A DNA stretch of 64,000 bases. It comes from CAZDQL01 sp964507325. GTDB taxonomy: Bacteria; Planctomycetota; UBA1135; GCA-002686595. Position 1 is the stretch's first letter. Each line of letters opens with the position of its first letter. The stretch covers positions 46,358 to 110,357 of the forward strand of contig CAZDQL010000008.1 in assembly GCA_964507325.1 (NCBI GenBank), in the 5' to 3' direction. Below the pieces are notes generated by a model, which saw only the letters and a list, made by a program, of their open reading frames with translations, had not been told where the DNA came from and did not search any database. A program made the translations under genes and the position numbers. Of the stretch, positions 7,737-14,045 are shown in pieces.

Positions 7737-8813
7737 ATGGGTGCTGTCGCGCAGCTGGGTGGGGTGTCGGCGGTGGTCGTCAACTGGAACGGCGAGAGCT
7801 ACCTGCCCGCTTGCCTGGACGCACTGAGCGCCCTGGAGCTGGACGAGATCCTGGTGGTGGACAACGACTCCAGCGACGGGAGCCTCGAGCTCCTGGCGAG
7901 CCGCTACCCCGAGGTCGAAGTCATCGACGCGCGCGAGAACGCCGGTCCCGCGCGGGCGCGCAACCTGGGGATGCGGGCGGCGCGCAACCGCTGGGTACTG
8001 GCGATCGACAACGACGTGATCGTCTGCTCCGACCTCCTCAAGCGGCTGGCCGCGGCGGCCCTCGAGAGGCCCGACGCCGCCGTGATCCAGCCCAGGAGCG
8101 TCTTCGCGGGGGATGCGGAGCGGGTGCATTACGACGGTGGCGGCCTGCACTACGCGGGACTGATCACCCTGCGCAACTTCTACACCCCGCTGGCCCAGGC
8201 CGAGGGCGAAGGGGTGGTGGAGGTGGACGTCGCCATCTCCCTCTGCCTCCTGGTCGACGCCTGGGCGCTGCTGGCGCTGGGTGGGTACGACGAGCGCTAC
8301 TTCATCCTCTTCGAGGACCTGGACCTCTCCCACCGGGTGCGCTTGGCGGGGCGCTCGATCCTCTCGGTGGAGGAGGCCCTCGTCCTGCACGACGAGGGGA
8401 CCGAGGGGATCTCCTTCCGCAGGGGGAACCAGTACCCCCGCTCGCGGGTCTTCTACCACTCGCGCAACCGCTGGACCTACCTCCTCAAGTGCAACCGGCT
8501 CTGGACCCTGTTCTTGGCCGCGCCGGGGATCCTCGTCTACGAGGCGGCTTGGCTCTGCTTCGTCGCGCGTCAGGGGGCGCTGGGGGAGTGGTGGCGCGGC
8601 AAGCTGGCGGCGCTGCGGGACCTGCCCGGCACCCTCGAGCTGCGGCGCCAGACCCAGGCGCTGCGCATCCGCGGCGACCGAGGATTGCTGCGCGGCGGGC
8701 CCCTGACCTTGACGCCGGGGCTGAAGCAGGGGGGCGGGGCCTCGGGCGCGGCGCGCGTGCTCGATTGGGTGTTGCGCGGGTGGTGGGGGGTGGTGCGCTG
8801 GCTGGTGGCCTGA
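7737..8813 (+). CDS. GT2 family glycosyltransferase (rhamnosyltransferase-like)
   Basis: The 358-residue GT-A enzyme starts at an ATG directly after the previous stop. The N-terminus 'SAVVVNWNGESYLPACLDAL' and 'ILVVDNDSSDGSLELL' form the nucleotide-binding region. 'AIDNDVIV' contains the DxD motif that holds the metal and nucleotide-sugar. 'FILFEDLDLSHRVRLAGRSILSVEEALVLHDEG' is the ED(x)DL...H segment typical of rhamnosyl- and related transferases of the WcaA/RfbF type. The C-terminal ~100 residues contain hydrophobic helices ('LFLAAPGILVYEAAWLCFVA') and likely associate with the membrane. Within the cluster it probably adds one sugar of a lipid-linked or surface glycan. Specificity cannot be read. 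Confidence 0.85.
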   Translation: MGAVAQLGGVSAVVVNWNGESYLPACLDALSALELDEILVVDNDSSDGSLELLASRYPEVEVIDARENAGPARARNLGMRAARNRWVLAIDNDVIVCSDLLKRLAAAALERPDAAVIQPRSVFAGDAERVHYDGGGLHYAGLITLRNFYTPLAQAEGEGVVEVDVAISLCLLVDAWALLALGGYDERYFILFEDLDLSHRVRLAGRSILSVEEALVLHDEGTEGISFRRGNQYPRSRVFYHSRNRWTYLLKCNRLWTLFLAAPGILVYEAAWLCFVARQGALGEWWRGKLAALRDLPGTLELRRQTQALRIRGDRGLLRGGPLTLTPGLKQGGGASGAARVLDWVLRGWWGVVRWLVA

Positions 8814-8866
8814 GTCGGGGGCATCCTTCGCGCGCTGCGGGCTGACGCTGCTGCTATCCTCCTCCG

Positions 8867-10255
8867 GTGCGCATCCTCCTCGTCAGCCACCGCTTCCCGC
8901 CGGAGCACACCGCCGGAACGGAGGTCTACAGCGCCGAGCTGGGGGCGCGCCTGGTCGCCCTCGGCTGCCAGGTGAAGGTCTTCACCGCCGGGAAGGACGT
9001 GGGGCGCCCCGACCTCAGCGTGCACGAGCGCGTCCACCGCAGGATGGGGGTGGTCGAGCTGACCAACAACCTCTTCCTCGAGCGCTTCGAGGAGACCTAC
9101 CGGCGCCCCGCCGTCGACGACCGTTTCGCGCAGCTGCTCGACGAGTGGCGACCGGACGTGGTGCACGTCCACCATCTGCTCTACCTCTCCAGCGGGCTCC
9201 TCGATCGGGCGCGCGAGCGCGGCATCCCGGTGGTGATGACCCTGCACGACTTCTGGCTCGAGTGCCCGCGCTTCGGCCAGCTCGTCCACGCGGACGGAAG
9301 CCTGTGCCGAGAGGTCGACGCTCAGCGCTGTGGCGCCTGTCTGCCCTCCTTCCCCTGGCGGCAGTCGGGACTGGCGCGCGGTGTGGGGCGCGCCCTGTCG
9401 GGGGTGCGGCGGGGAACGGGGGTGGACCTCGCCCCGCTGGCGCGGGGAGTGGGGCGCGCCCTCCAGGGCCGTCGGGGGCAAGAGCGCTTCGAGCCGCCCG
9501 ACGCCGAGGAGCAGGCGCGTTACGCCGAGGCGGTGCGGGAACGTCGTGCCTACCTCACCGGTCGAGTGCCCGGCGCCGTTCAGCGCTTCCTCTCGCCGAG
9601 CCGCTTCCTGCGCGAGCGCATGGTCGCCTGGGGCCTGCCCGCCGAGCGCATCACCTACCTCTCCTCCGGAGTGGACCGCGACGCCTTCGCCGCTCCACGC
9701 CGCCCTCGGAGCTCGACGCCAGTCGTGCGCTTCCTCGGCACCTTCGTTCCCTTGAAGGGCGCCCACGTCCTGCTGGAGGCGTGGGGGCGCTTGGATCCGG
9801 AACTGCGCGCCCGGGGAGAGCTCCATCTCCACGGCCCCGATGGCTTCGTGCCCGAGTACGTCGCCGAGCTCGACCGCCGCGCCGCCGCGCTCGGCGTCAC
9901 CCGCACCCCGGCCCTGGACCGGGCGGGGGTCGCGCGCGCCCTGGCGGAGACGGATCTCCTGGTCGTGCCCAGTCTGTGGTTCGAGAACCGGCCGCTGATC
10001 GTGCTCGAGGCCCTGGCGGCGCGGGTGCCGCTGTGCGTCTCCGACCTGGGTGGACTGGTCGAGCTGGTCGAGGAGGGGGTGGCGGGCTGGCGCTTCCCCT
10101 GCGGCGACTCGCAGGCCCTCGCTTCGCGGCTGGCGGAGTTGCTCGCGGAGCCGCGGCGCCTCGAGGAGCTCTCCTTCGACGTCGACCACCTCCTGCCGAG
10201 TTGGGACGAGGTCGCCGGGACGCACCTCGACCTCTACCGGGAGCTCGTCGAATGA
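8867..10255 (+). CDS. GT4 family glycosyltransferase
   Basis: The 462-residue GT-B enzyme begins at a GTG. A -10-like TATCCT lies only 7 bases before the start, so a very short leader or leaderless message is possible. The acceptor half shows 'RILLVSHRFPPEHTAGTEVYSAELG' (the usual PP...GG/AGTE loop), 'DVVHVHHLLYLSSGLL' and 'VVMTLHDFWLECPRFG'. A Cys-containing insertion (CREVDAQRCGAC) follows, as in many capsule and exopolysaccharide GT4 enzymes. The donor half has 'VVRFLGTFVPLKGAHVLLEA' and the E-x7-E signature 'FENRPLIVLEALAARVPLCVSDLGG', with ordinary acidic residues. The last base pairs overlap the start of the HEAT-repeat lipoprotein (ATGA). Likely part of the same glycan pathway. Confidence 0.85.
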   Translation: MRILLVSHRFPPEHTAGTEVYSAELGARLVALGCQVKVFTAGKDVGRPDLSVHERVHRRMGVVELTNNLFLERFEETYRRPAVDDRFAQLLDEWRPDVVHVHHLLYLSSGLLDRARERGIPVVMTLHDFWLECPRFGQLVHADGSLCREVDAQRCGACLPSFPWRQSGLARGVGRALSGVRRGTGVDLAPLARGVGRALQGRRGQERFEPPDAEEQARYAEAVRERRAYLTGRVPGAVQRFLSPSRFLRERMVAWGLPAERITYLSSGVDRDAFAAPRRPRSSTPVVRFLGTFVPLKGAHVLLEAWGRLDPELRARGELHLHGPDGFVPEYVAELDRRAAALGVTRTPALDRAGVARALAETDLLVVPSLWFENRPLIVLEALAARVPLCVSDLGGLVELVEEGVAGWRFPCGDSQALASRLAELLAEPRRLEELSFDVDHLLPSWDEVAGTHLDLYRELVE

Positions 10256-11151
10256 ACACGCGGTCACTTCTCTCCCTGCTGATCCTCGCCACCCTCGCCT
10301 GCGCCGCGCCAGAGGAGGAGACGGGAGGCCGGATGCGCGCGATGGACGAGCTCCCCGAGTCCTACCGCGAGGCGTGGATCGCCTGGGTCGAGGACGCCCC
10401 GCGCTGGCGCACGCTCAGGGAGGAGGCGCTGGCCGACGAGCGCTTGACCGCCTTCCTGGTGGACAACCTGGCGCGGGTGATGCTCCAGCACTGCCGCGGG
10501 GGGCGGATCGTCGACCACGGCGCCGACGAGCACGGGCCCTTCGAGCGGGCCCGCGCCGAGCTGGTGCGCTTCGGCGCGGCGTCGGTGCCGACCCTGACGG
10601 AGCTCCTGGCGATCGGGGACGCCCTGACCGCGCACCAGTGCGCCGAGCTCCTGGCGGAGATCGGCGCGGCGGCCATCGACTCCGTCGTCTCCCTCCTGGA
10701 GCGCGACGACGACCAGGCGCGGGCGCGCGCGGCGGAGCTCCTCGCCCGCCTGCCCCACGCCCGTGCCGGAGAGGGGCGGGTGCGCGCCGCCCTGGCCGAG
10801 GTCCTGGCCGGGGATTCCTTCTGGTTGGCGCGCAGCAGGGCCGCCGGCGCCCTCGGAGCGCGCGGGGCGCGGGACACCGACTTGACCGCGACCCGCAAGA
10901 TGCTGCTCCCCGGGCTGGCGGACGAGGACACCACCGTCGCCCGGGAGACCGCCGTGGCCCTGGCGCGGCTCGGCGATCCCGAGGCGATCCCGGCCCTGAT
11001 CAACTTCCTCGAGGGCACCGAGGACCTCCCCTGCCACCGCGCCGCCCAGGGGGCGTTGGAGATCCTGGCGCGCACCCGCGAGCCCCAGAGCGCGCGCGCC
11101 TGGCGCGCCTGGTGGCGCGACAACCGACCGGCGCCTTCCCAGTCGCGGTAA
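10252..11151 (+). CDS. HEAT-repeat lipoprotein
   Basis: The 299-residue protein has a lipoprotein signal (MNTRSLLSLLILATLAC, Cys17 as the lipid anchor). The mature part is alpha-helical with at least four HEAT/PBS-type repeats of ~30 residues: 'GAASVPTLTELLAIGD', 'GAAAIDSVVSLLERDD', 'SRAAGALGARGARDTDL', 'TAVALARLGDPEAIPALINFLEG'. It ends in a Trp/Arg-rich segment. HEAT repeats mediate protein contacts; no catalytic site is expected. Its start codon overlaps the stop of the GT4 gene (ATGA), so it belongs to the glycan operon and may organise it at the cell envelope. That functional link is inference. Confidence 0.8.
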   Translation: MNTRSLLSLLILATLACAAPEEETGGRMRAMDELPESYREAWIAWVEDAPRWRTLREEALADERLTAFLVDNLARVMLQHCRGGRIVDHGADEHGPFERARAELVRFGAASVPTLTELLAIGDALTAHQCAELLAEIGAAAIDSVVSLLERDDDQARARAAELLARLPHARAGEGRVRAALAEVLAGDSFWLARSRAAGALGARGARDTDLTATRKMLLPGLADEDTTVARETAVALARLGDPEAIPALINFLEGTEDLPCHRAAQGALEILARTREPQSARAWRAWWRDNRPAPSQSR

Positions 11152-11214
11152 GGGGCGACGAGAAGCGGGAGTTCCCCAAGGACAGCCGGGCTCGCGTCAC
11201 TAAGATCAGGGGTG

Positions 11215-11901
11215 ATGGTGGATTGGAAGATCTCCGGCCGTAGGGGCGTGTGCAGCGCCTGCGAGCGTCCCTTCGAGGATGGGGAAGCCGTCATCTCCTC
11301 CCTGCGCGTCACCGCAGAGGGGCTGGAGCGCGTGGACGTCTGTCGCGCCCTCTGGGAAGGGCACCCCGAGCACGCCCGGGGCGAGGCGTGCCGCGCCGCT
11401 TGTGCCGCCCGGACTCAGGGCGAGGGCCAGACGCAGGAGGTCGGCGAGGGGGCCCTCTTCTGGTGGGCGGCGCGCCACCGCCTCGCCAAGCGCAGGACGA
11501 TTCAGCTCGATCTGGAGTCGTTGGAGCGCCTCTTCGACGAGCTCGAGGGGCACGCAGAGCTGGCCGTGCGCGAGCTGCGCTACGTCCTGTGCCTGCTCCT
11601 CATGCGCAAGCGTCGCCTCAAGGTCGTGAAGGTCGAGCGCGACGCCGAGGGGGAGTTCTTCGTGGTCAAGAAGCCCAAGCGGGAGGAGCGCTACCGGGTC
11701 TTCGCCTACGACCTGGGGCCGGACCGCCTGGAGGAGGTGCGCCGGCGGCTGCAGGCGCTCTTCGACGGCGACCCAGTGGGCGGCGGCCTGGCCCCCGAGG
11801 AGGCCCCCGAGGAGGCGCCCGCCGAAGGGGACGAGGAGGTGGAGCCCGCGGACGGTTCCTCCGGTGCGCCGGTGGGGGGGACAGTGGAGGCGGTGGAGTG
11901 A
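11215..11901 (+). CDS. Conserved protein with N-terminal zinc-ribbon-like motif
   Basis: The 228-residue protein starts MVDWKISGRRGVCSACERPF; a GTG one codon earlier is an alternative start. CSAC near residue 13 and later cysteines (DVCRALW, EACRAACAA) could form a zinc ribbon. The middle has 'FWWAARHRLAKRRTIQLDLESLERLFDEL', followed by a helical hairpin rich in Leu and Arg (ELRYVLCLLLMRKRRLKVVK) and 'FFVVKKPKREERYRVFAYDLG'. The last 40 residues are acidic Glu/Ala/Pro repeats. The layout matches an uncharacterised planctomycete protein that I recall near cell-wall genes, but no functional name can be given. It lies directly upstream of the mraZ regulatory region on the same strand. A -10-like TAAGAT lies at about 11201. 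Confidence 0.65.
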   Translation: MVDWKISGRRGVCSACERPFEDGEAVISSLRVTAEGLERVDVCRALWEGHPEHARGEACRAACAARTQGEGQTQEVGEGALFWWAARHRLAKRRTIQLDLESLERLFDELEGHAELAVRELRYVLCLLLMRKRRLKVVKVERDAEGEFFVVKKPKREERYRVFAYDLGPDRLEEVRRRLQALFDGDPVGGGLAPEEAPEEAPAEGDEEVEPADGSSGAPVGGTVEAVE

Positions 11902-12223
11902 GCCGGGCAGTCCAGTGGCGCCAGGTGGAGCGGCTCGGGATCCCGGAGTTGGGACCGCCCCTCTTTTTGCAGTCCGGGCAACCACTAGATCTTGGGGGTA
12001 TCCCCCGGTTTCCAGTCCACGTTAGGGCCATATCTTGGGCCCGCGAGAGTGGTCTCCCACCTCCTCCATCGGCCGTAAGTCCAGTGTCCGTACCGAGTTC
12101 CGACCACTTTTCTCGAGCCGGGCCTTTTGTGGGGCCAGGTGGTGCGGAAGAATACCCGCATGGAGCTGGGTGGGTATCGGTGGTCCATGGGGGCGTGCGC
12201 CTCCAACGGGGTGGAGTGGAGTC
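11902..12223 (+). promoter_or_regulatory. mraZ upstream region (dcw promoter region)
   Basis: This 322-base gap precedes the whole dcw cluster. It contains a GGGGG-TAT-CCCCC inverted repeat at 11994-12006, two copies of ATCTTGGG at 11989-11996 and 12032-12039, an inverted repeat ATACCC (12152-12157) / GGGTAT (12172-12177), and the decamer array annotated separately. Open frames run through it but lack ribosome sites and do not resemble proteins. The mraZ frame itself is open back to 12035, yet the MraZ fold starts at the GTG at 12224. I see no clear -35/-10 pair. Confidence 0.5.
12161..12185 (+). promoter_or_regulatory. Candidate MraZ operator: three TGG boxes in 10-bp register
   Basis: TGGAG (12161), TGGGT (12171) and TGGTC (12181) begin exactly 10 bp apart, 39 to 63 bases upstream of the mraZ start. 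In E. coli, MraZ represses its own operon by binding three TGGGA-type boxes separated by 5 bp, which is the same geometry. The boxes here match the consensus only partly (TGG conserved, last two bases variable). The geometry and position are seen; the function is inferred. Confidence 0.4.
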
Positions 12224-12736
12224 GTGTTCTGCGGTGACTCCCGCCACACCGTCGACGGGAAGCATCGGGTCTTCGTCCCGAAGCGCTTCCTGTCGCTCCT
12301 GCCCCTGGACGAGTCGGGGAACCGCATAGCCGTTCTGACCCGCGGCCTCGACGGCTGCCTCTACCTCTTCGCCGAAGAGGGGTTGGAGCGCGCCCTCGAC
12401 AGGATGGACACCGAGGCGTTCGCGGGGATCGACCACCGCGTCCTGCAGCGGATGTTCTTCAGCTTCACGAGCCGAGTCACCCTGGACGCCTCCGGTCGTC
12501 TGCTCCTGCCGCAGAAGCTGCGCGAGCTGGCGAAGATCGACAAGCACGTGGTGATGCTCGGAGTGCGCGACCGGGTGGAGATCTGGGCCGCCGAGCGCTG
12601 GGACGCCTTCGAAGCAGAGAACGCCGATGCCTTCGAACGCCTGGAACGCATCCTCACCACGAACGGCAGCGGCAACAGCGGCAACAGCGGCAGCAACGGC
12701 GACAGCGGCAGCAACGGCGGTGGAGGCGGCACCTGA
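12224..12736 (+). CDS. mraZ: Transcriptional regulator MraZ
   Basis: MraZ is a double AbrB-fold DNA-binding protein that regulates the division and cell wall cluster. Starting at GTG 12224 (ribosome site GGAG, 7 bases upstream), the protein begins MFCGDSRHTVDGKHRVFVPKRF, the canonical MraZ start. The second repeat is 'FFSFTSRVTLDASGRLLLPQKLRELAKI', with 'VVMLGVRDRVEIWAAERWDAF' closing the fold. The product has 170 residues, some 20 more than usual, because of a low-complexity tail after residue ~146 made only of Asn, Ser, Gly, Asp and Thr (GSGNSGNSGSNGDSGSNG). The stop overlaps the rsmH start (TGATG). First gene of the dcw operon. Confidence 0.93.
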   Translation: MFCGDSRHTVDGKHRVFVPKRFLSLLPLDESGNRIAVLTRGLDGCLYLFAEEGLERALDRMDTEAFAGIDHRVLQRMFFSFTSRVTLDASGRLLLPQKLRELAKIDKHVVMLGVRDRVEIWAAERWDAFEAENADAFERLERILTTNGSGNSGNSGSNGDSGSNGGGGGT

Positions 12737-13794
12737 TGGTCCGCCGCCGAGGATCGGATGCCGCGGGGCCTTCATCACCTTGGGGAGGTCCGGTTTTGGC
12801 TGATGACGTGCACATCTCGGTCCTGGCCGACGAGGTCGTCGCCCTGCTGGGGGGCAGTGGCGACGCGAATGAGCTCGACGGTTGGATCGTGGATGCGACG
12901 CTGGGTGCCGGGGGGCACTCAGCGGCTTTGCTCGGGCGCTTCCCGCGCGTGCGTGTTCTGGGCACCGATCAGGATCCTGAGATCCTGGACGTCGCGCGGG
13001 AGCGCCTCGAGCCCTTCAATGACCGGGTACAGATCGAACGCGCCCGGTTCTCCGAGTTGTCCCGGCTCTTGCGTAAGCTCGGGATCGCTCGACCCGTGGG
13101 TTGGCTGATGGATCTGGGGGTGAGCTCGCTGCAGCTCGACCGTCCGGAGCGCGGCTTCTCCTTCCAGTTCGACGGCCCCCTCGACATGCGCATGGATCCC
13201 CGCCGCGGTCGCACCGCCGCGGACATCCTCAACTCCTGGGATGAAACGGATCTGGCGGACCTCTTCGAGCACGAGGGGGGAGAGCGCCGGGCGCGCCAGA
13301 TCGCCGCGGAGATCGTGCTCTGGCGCCGGCGCGTGCCCTTCAAGCGCACCGGCGCCCTGGCGGATCTGGTGGCCCACGTCAGCGGGCGTCCAGGGGGTGG
13401 GGGGCGCATTCACCCTGCTACCCGCGTGTTTCAGGCCCTGCGCCGCGCGGTCAACCAGGAGGGGGACGAGCTCAACGACGGTCTGAGAGCCGCCGAGTGG
13501 TGGCTCGCCGACGGCGGCGTCCTGGTCACCCTCGCCTTCCACTCCGGAGAGGACGGGGTGGTCAAGCGCTTCCTGCGCGAGGGGGGCCACGGGGGACGCT
13601 GGCAGGCCCTGACCAAGAAGCCGCTGCGCGCCAGCCACGGGGAGTGCCGCGACAACCCGCGCGCGCGCTCCGCCCTGCTGCGCGCCGCCCAACGCACACG
13701 TCGCCCGGGTTCGGGCGGCGCACCTCCTCCCGCGCGCACCCTCGCGGGAGATCGCCATGAGGAAAGAGGGGTCGGGAAGGGGGACGGGTCGTGA
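12736..13794 (+). CDS. rsmH: 16S rRNA (cytosine1402-N4)-methyltransferase RsmH
   Basis: RsmH (MraW) methylates C1402 of 16S rRNA in the P site and is normally the second dcw gene. The 352 residues include the SAM-binding 'DATLGAGGHSAALL', 'VLGTDQDPEIL', and the family signature 'MDLGVSSLQLDRPERGFSF' followed by 'GPLDMRMD'. The inserted helical domain follows, then 'HPATRVFQALRRAVNQE' and the C-terminal motif 'TLAFHSGEDGVVKRFLRE'. The C-terminus ends in a basic, low-complexity stretch. About 25 residues before 'VHISVLADEV' are extra relative to most homologues, so a later start is possible. The start overlaps mraZ (TGATG) and its stop overlaps ftsL (GTGA). Confidence 0.95.
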   Translation: MVRRRGSDAAGPSSPWGGPVLADDVHISVLADEVVALLGGSGDANELDGWIVDATLGAGGHSAALLGRFPRVRVLGTDQDPEILDVARERLEPFNDRVQIERARFSELSRLLRKLGIARPVGWLMDLGVSSLQLDRPERGFSFQFDGPLDMRMDPRRGRTAADILNSWDETDLADLFEHEGGERRARQIAAEIVLWRRRVPFKRTGALADLVAHVSGRPGGGGRIHPATRVFQALRRAVNQEGDELNDGLRAAEWWLADGGVLVTLAFHSGEDGVVKRFLREGGHGGRWQALTKKPLRASHGECRDNPRARSALLRAAQRTRRPGSGGAPPPARTLAGDRHEERGVGKGDGS

Positions 13795-14045
13795 TTCGAC
13801 TCGTGCTCTCCTTCTCGATCTCCTCGGCGGTCCTCGTTCTCGGCTTGTACACCGCCTACGTGCAGTCACAGAACTTCGCGCGCGCCGCCGAGCTCGATCG
13901 GCTGCAGCGCTCCAGCGAGTGGCACCTGCGTCGTACCAGTGAGCTCCGAGAGGAGCTCGAGCACTTGGAATTCGAGCTTGCGATTCTCCAGAATGCGGAG
14001 CACGAATCCACTGACGACAGGGGAAGGCACAGGGCGAGACACTGA
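13791..14045 (+). CDS. ftsL: FtsL-like division protein
   Basis: This 84-residue protein sits between rsmH and the transpeptidase gene, exactly where FtsL is found in other dcw clusters. It starts at GTG 13791, overlapping the rsmH stop. It has one transmembrane helix (residues about 2-22, 'IRLVLSFSISSAVLVLGLYTAY') and then a heptad-rich helix (AAELDRLQRSSEWHLRRTS, continuing to ELAILQN), the coiled coil by which FtsL pairs with FtsB/DivIC. Sequence conservation in FtsL is very low, so the call rests on position, topology and coiled coil. The last three bases overlap the next start. Confidence 0.65.
   Translation: MIRLVLSFSISSAVLVLGLYTAYVQSQNFARAAELDRLQRSSEWHLRRTSELREELEHLEFELAILQNAEHESTDDRGRHRARH

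Noticed and set aside
12654..12736. CRISPR-like or short tandem repeat array
   Set aside because: The repeats are codon-level (AAC/GGC/AGC) low complexity inside mraZ, with no spacer structure.
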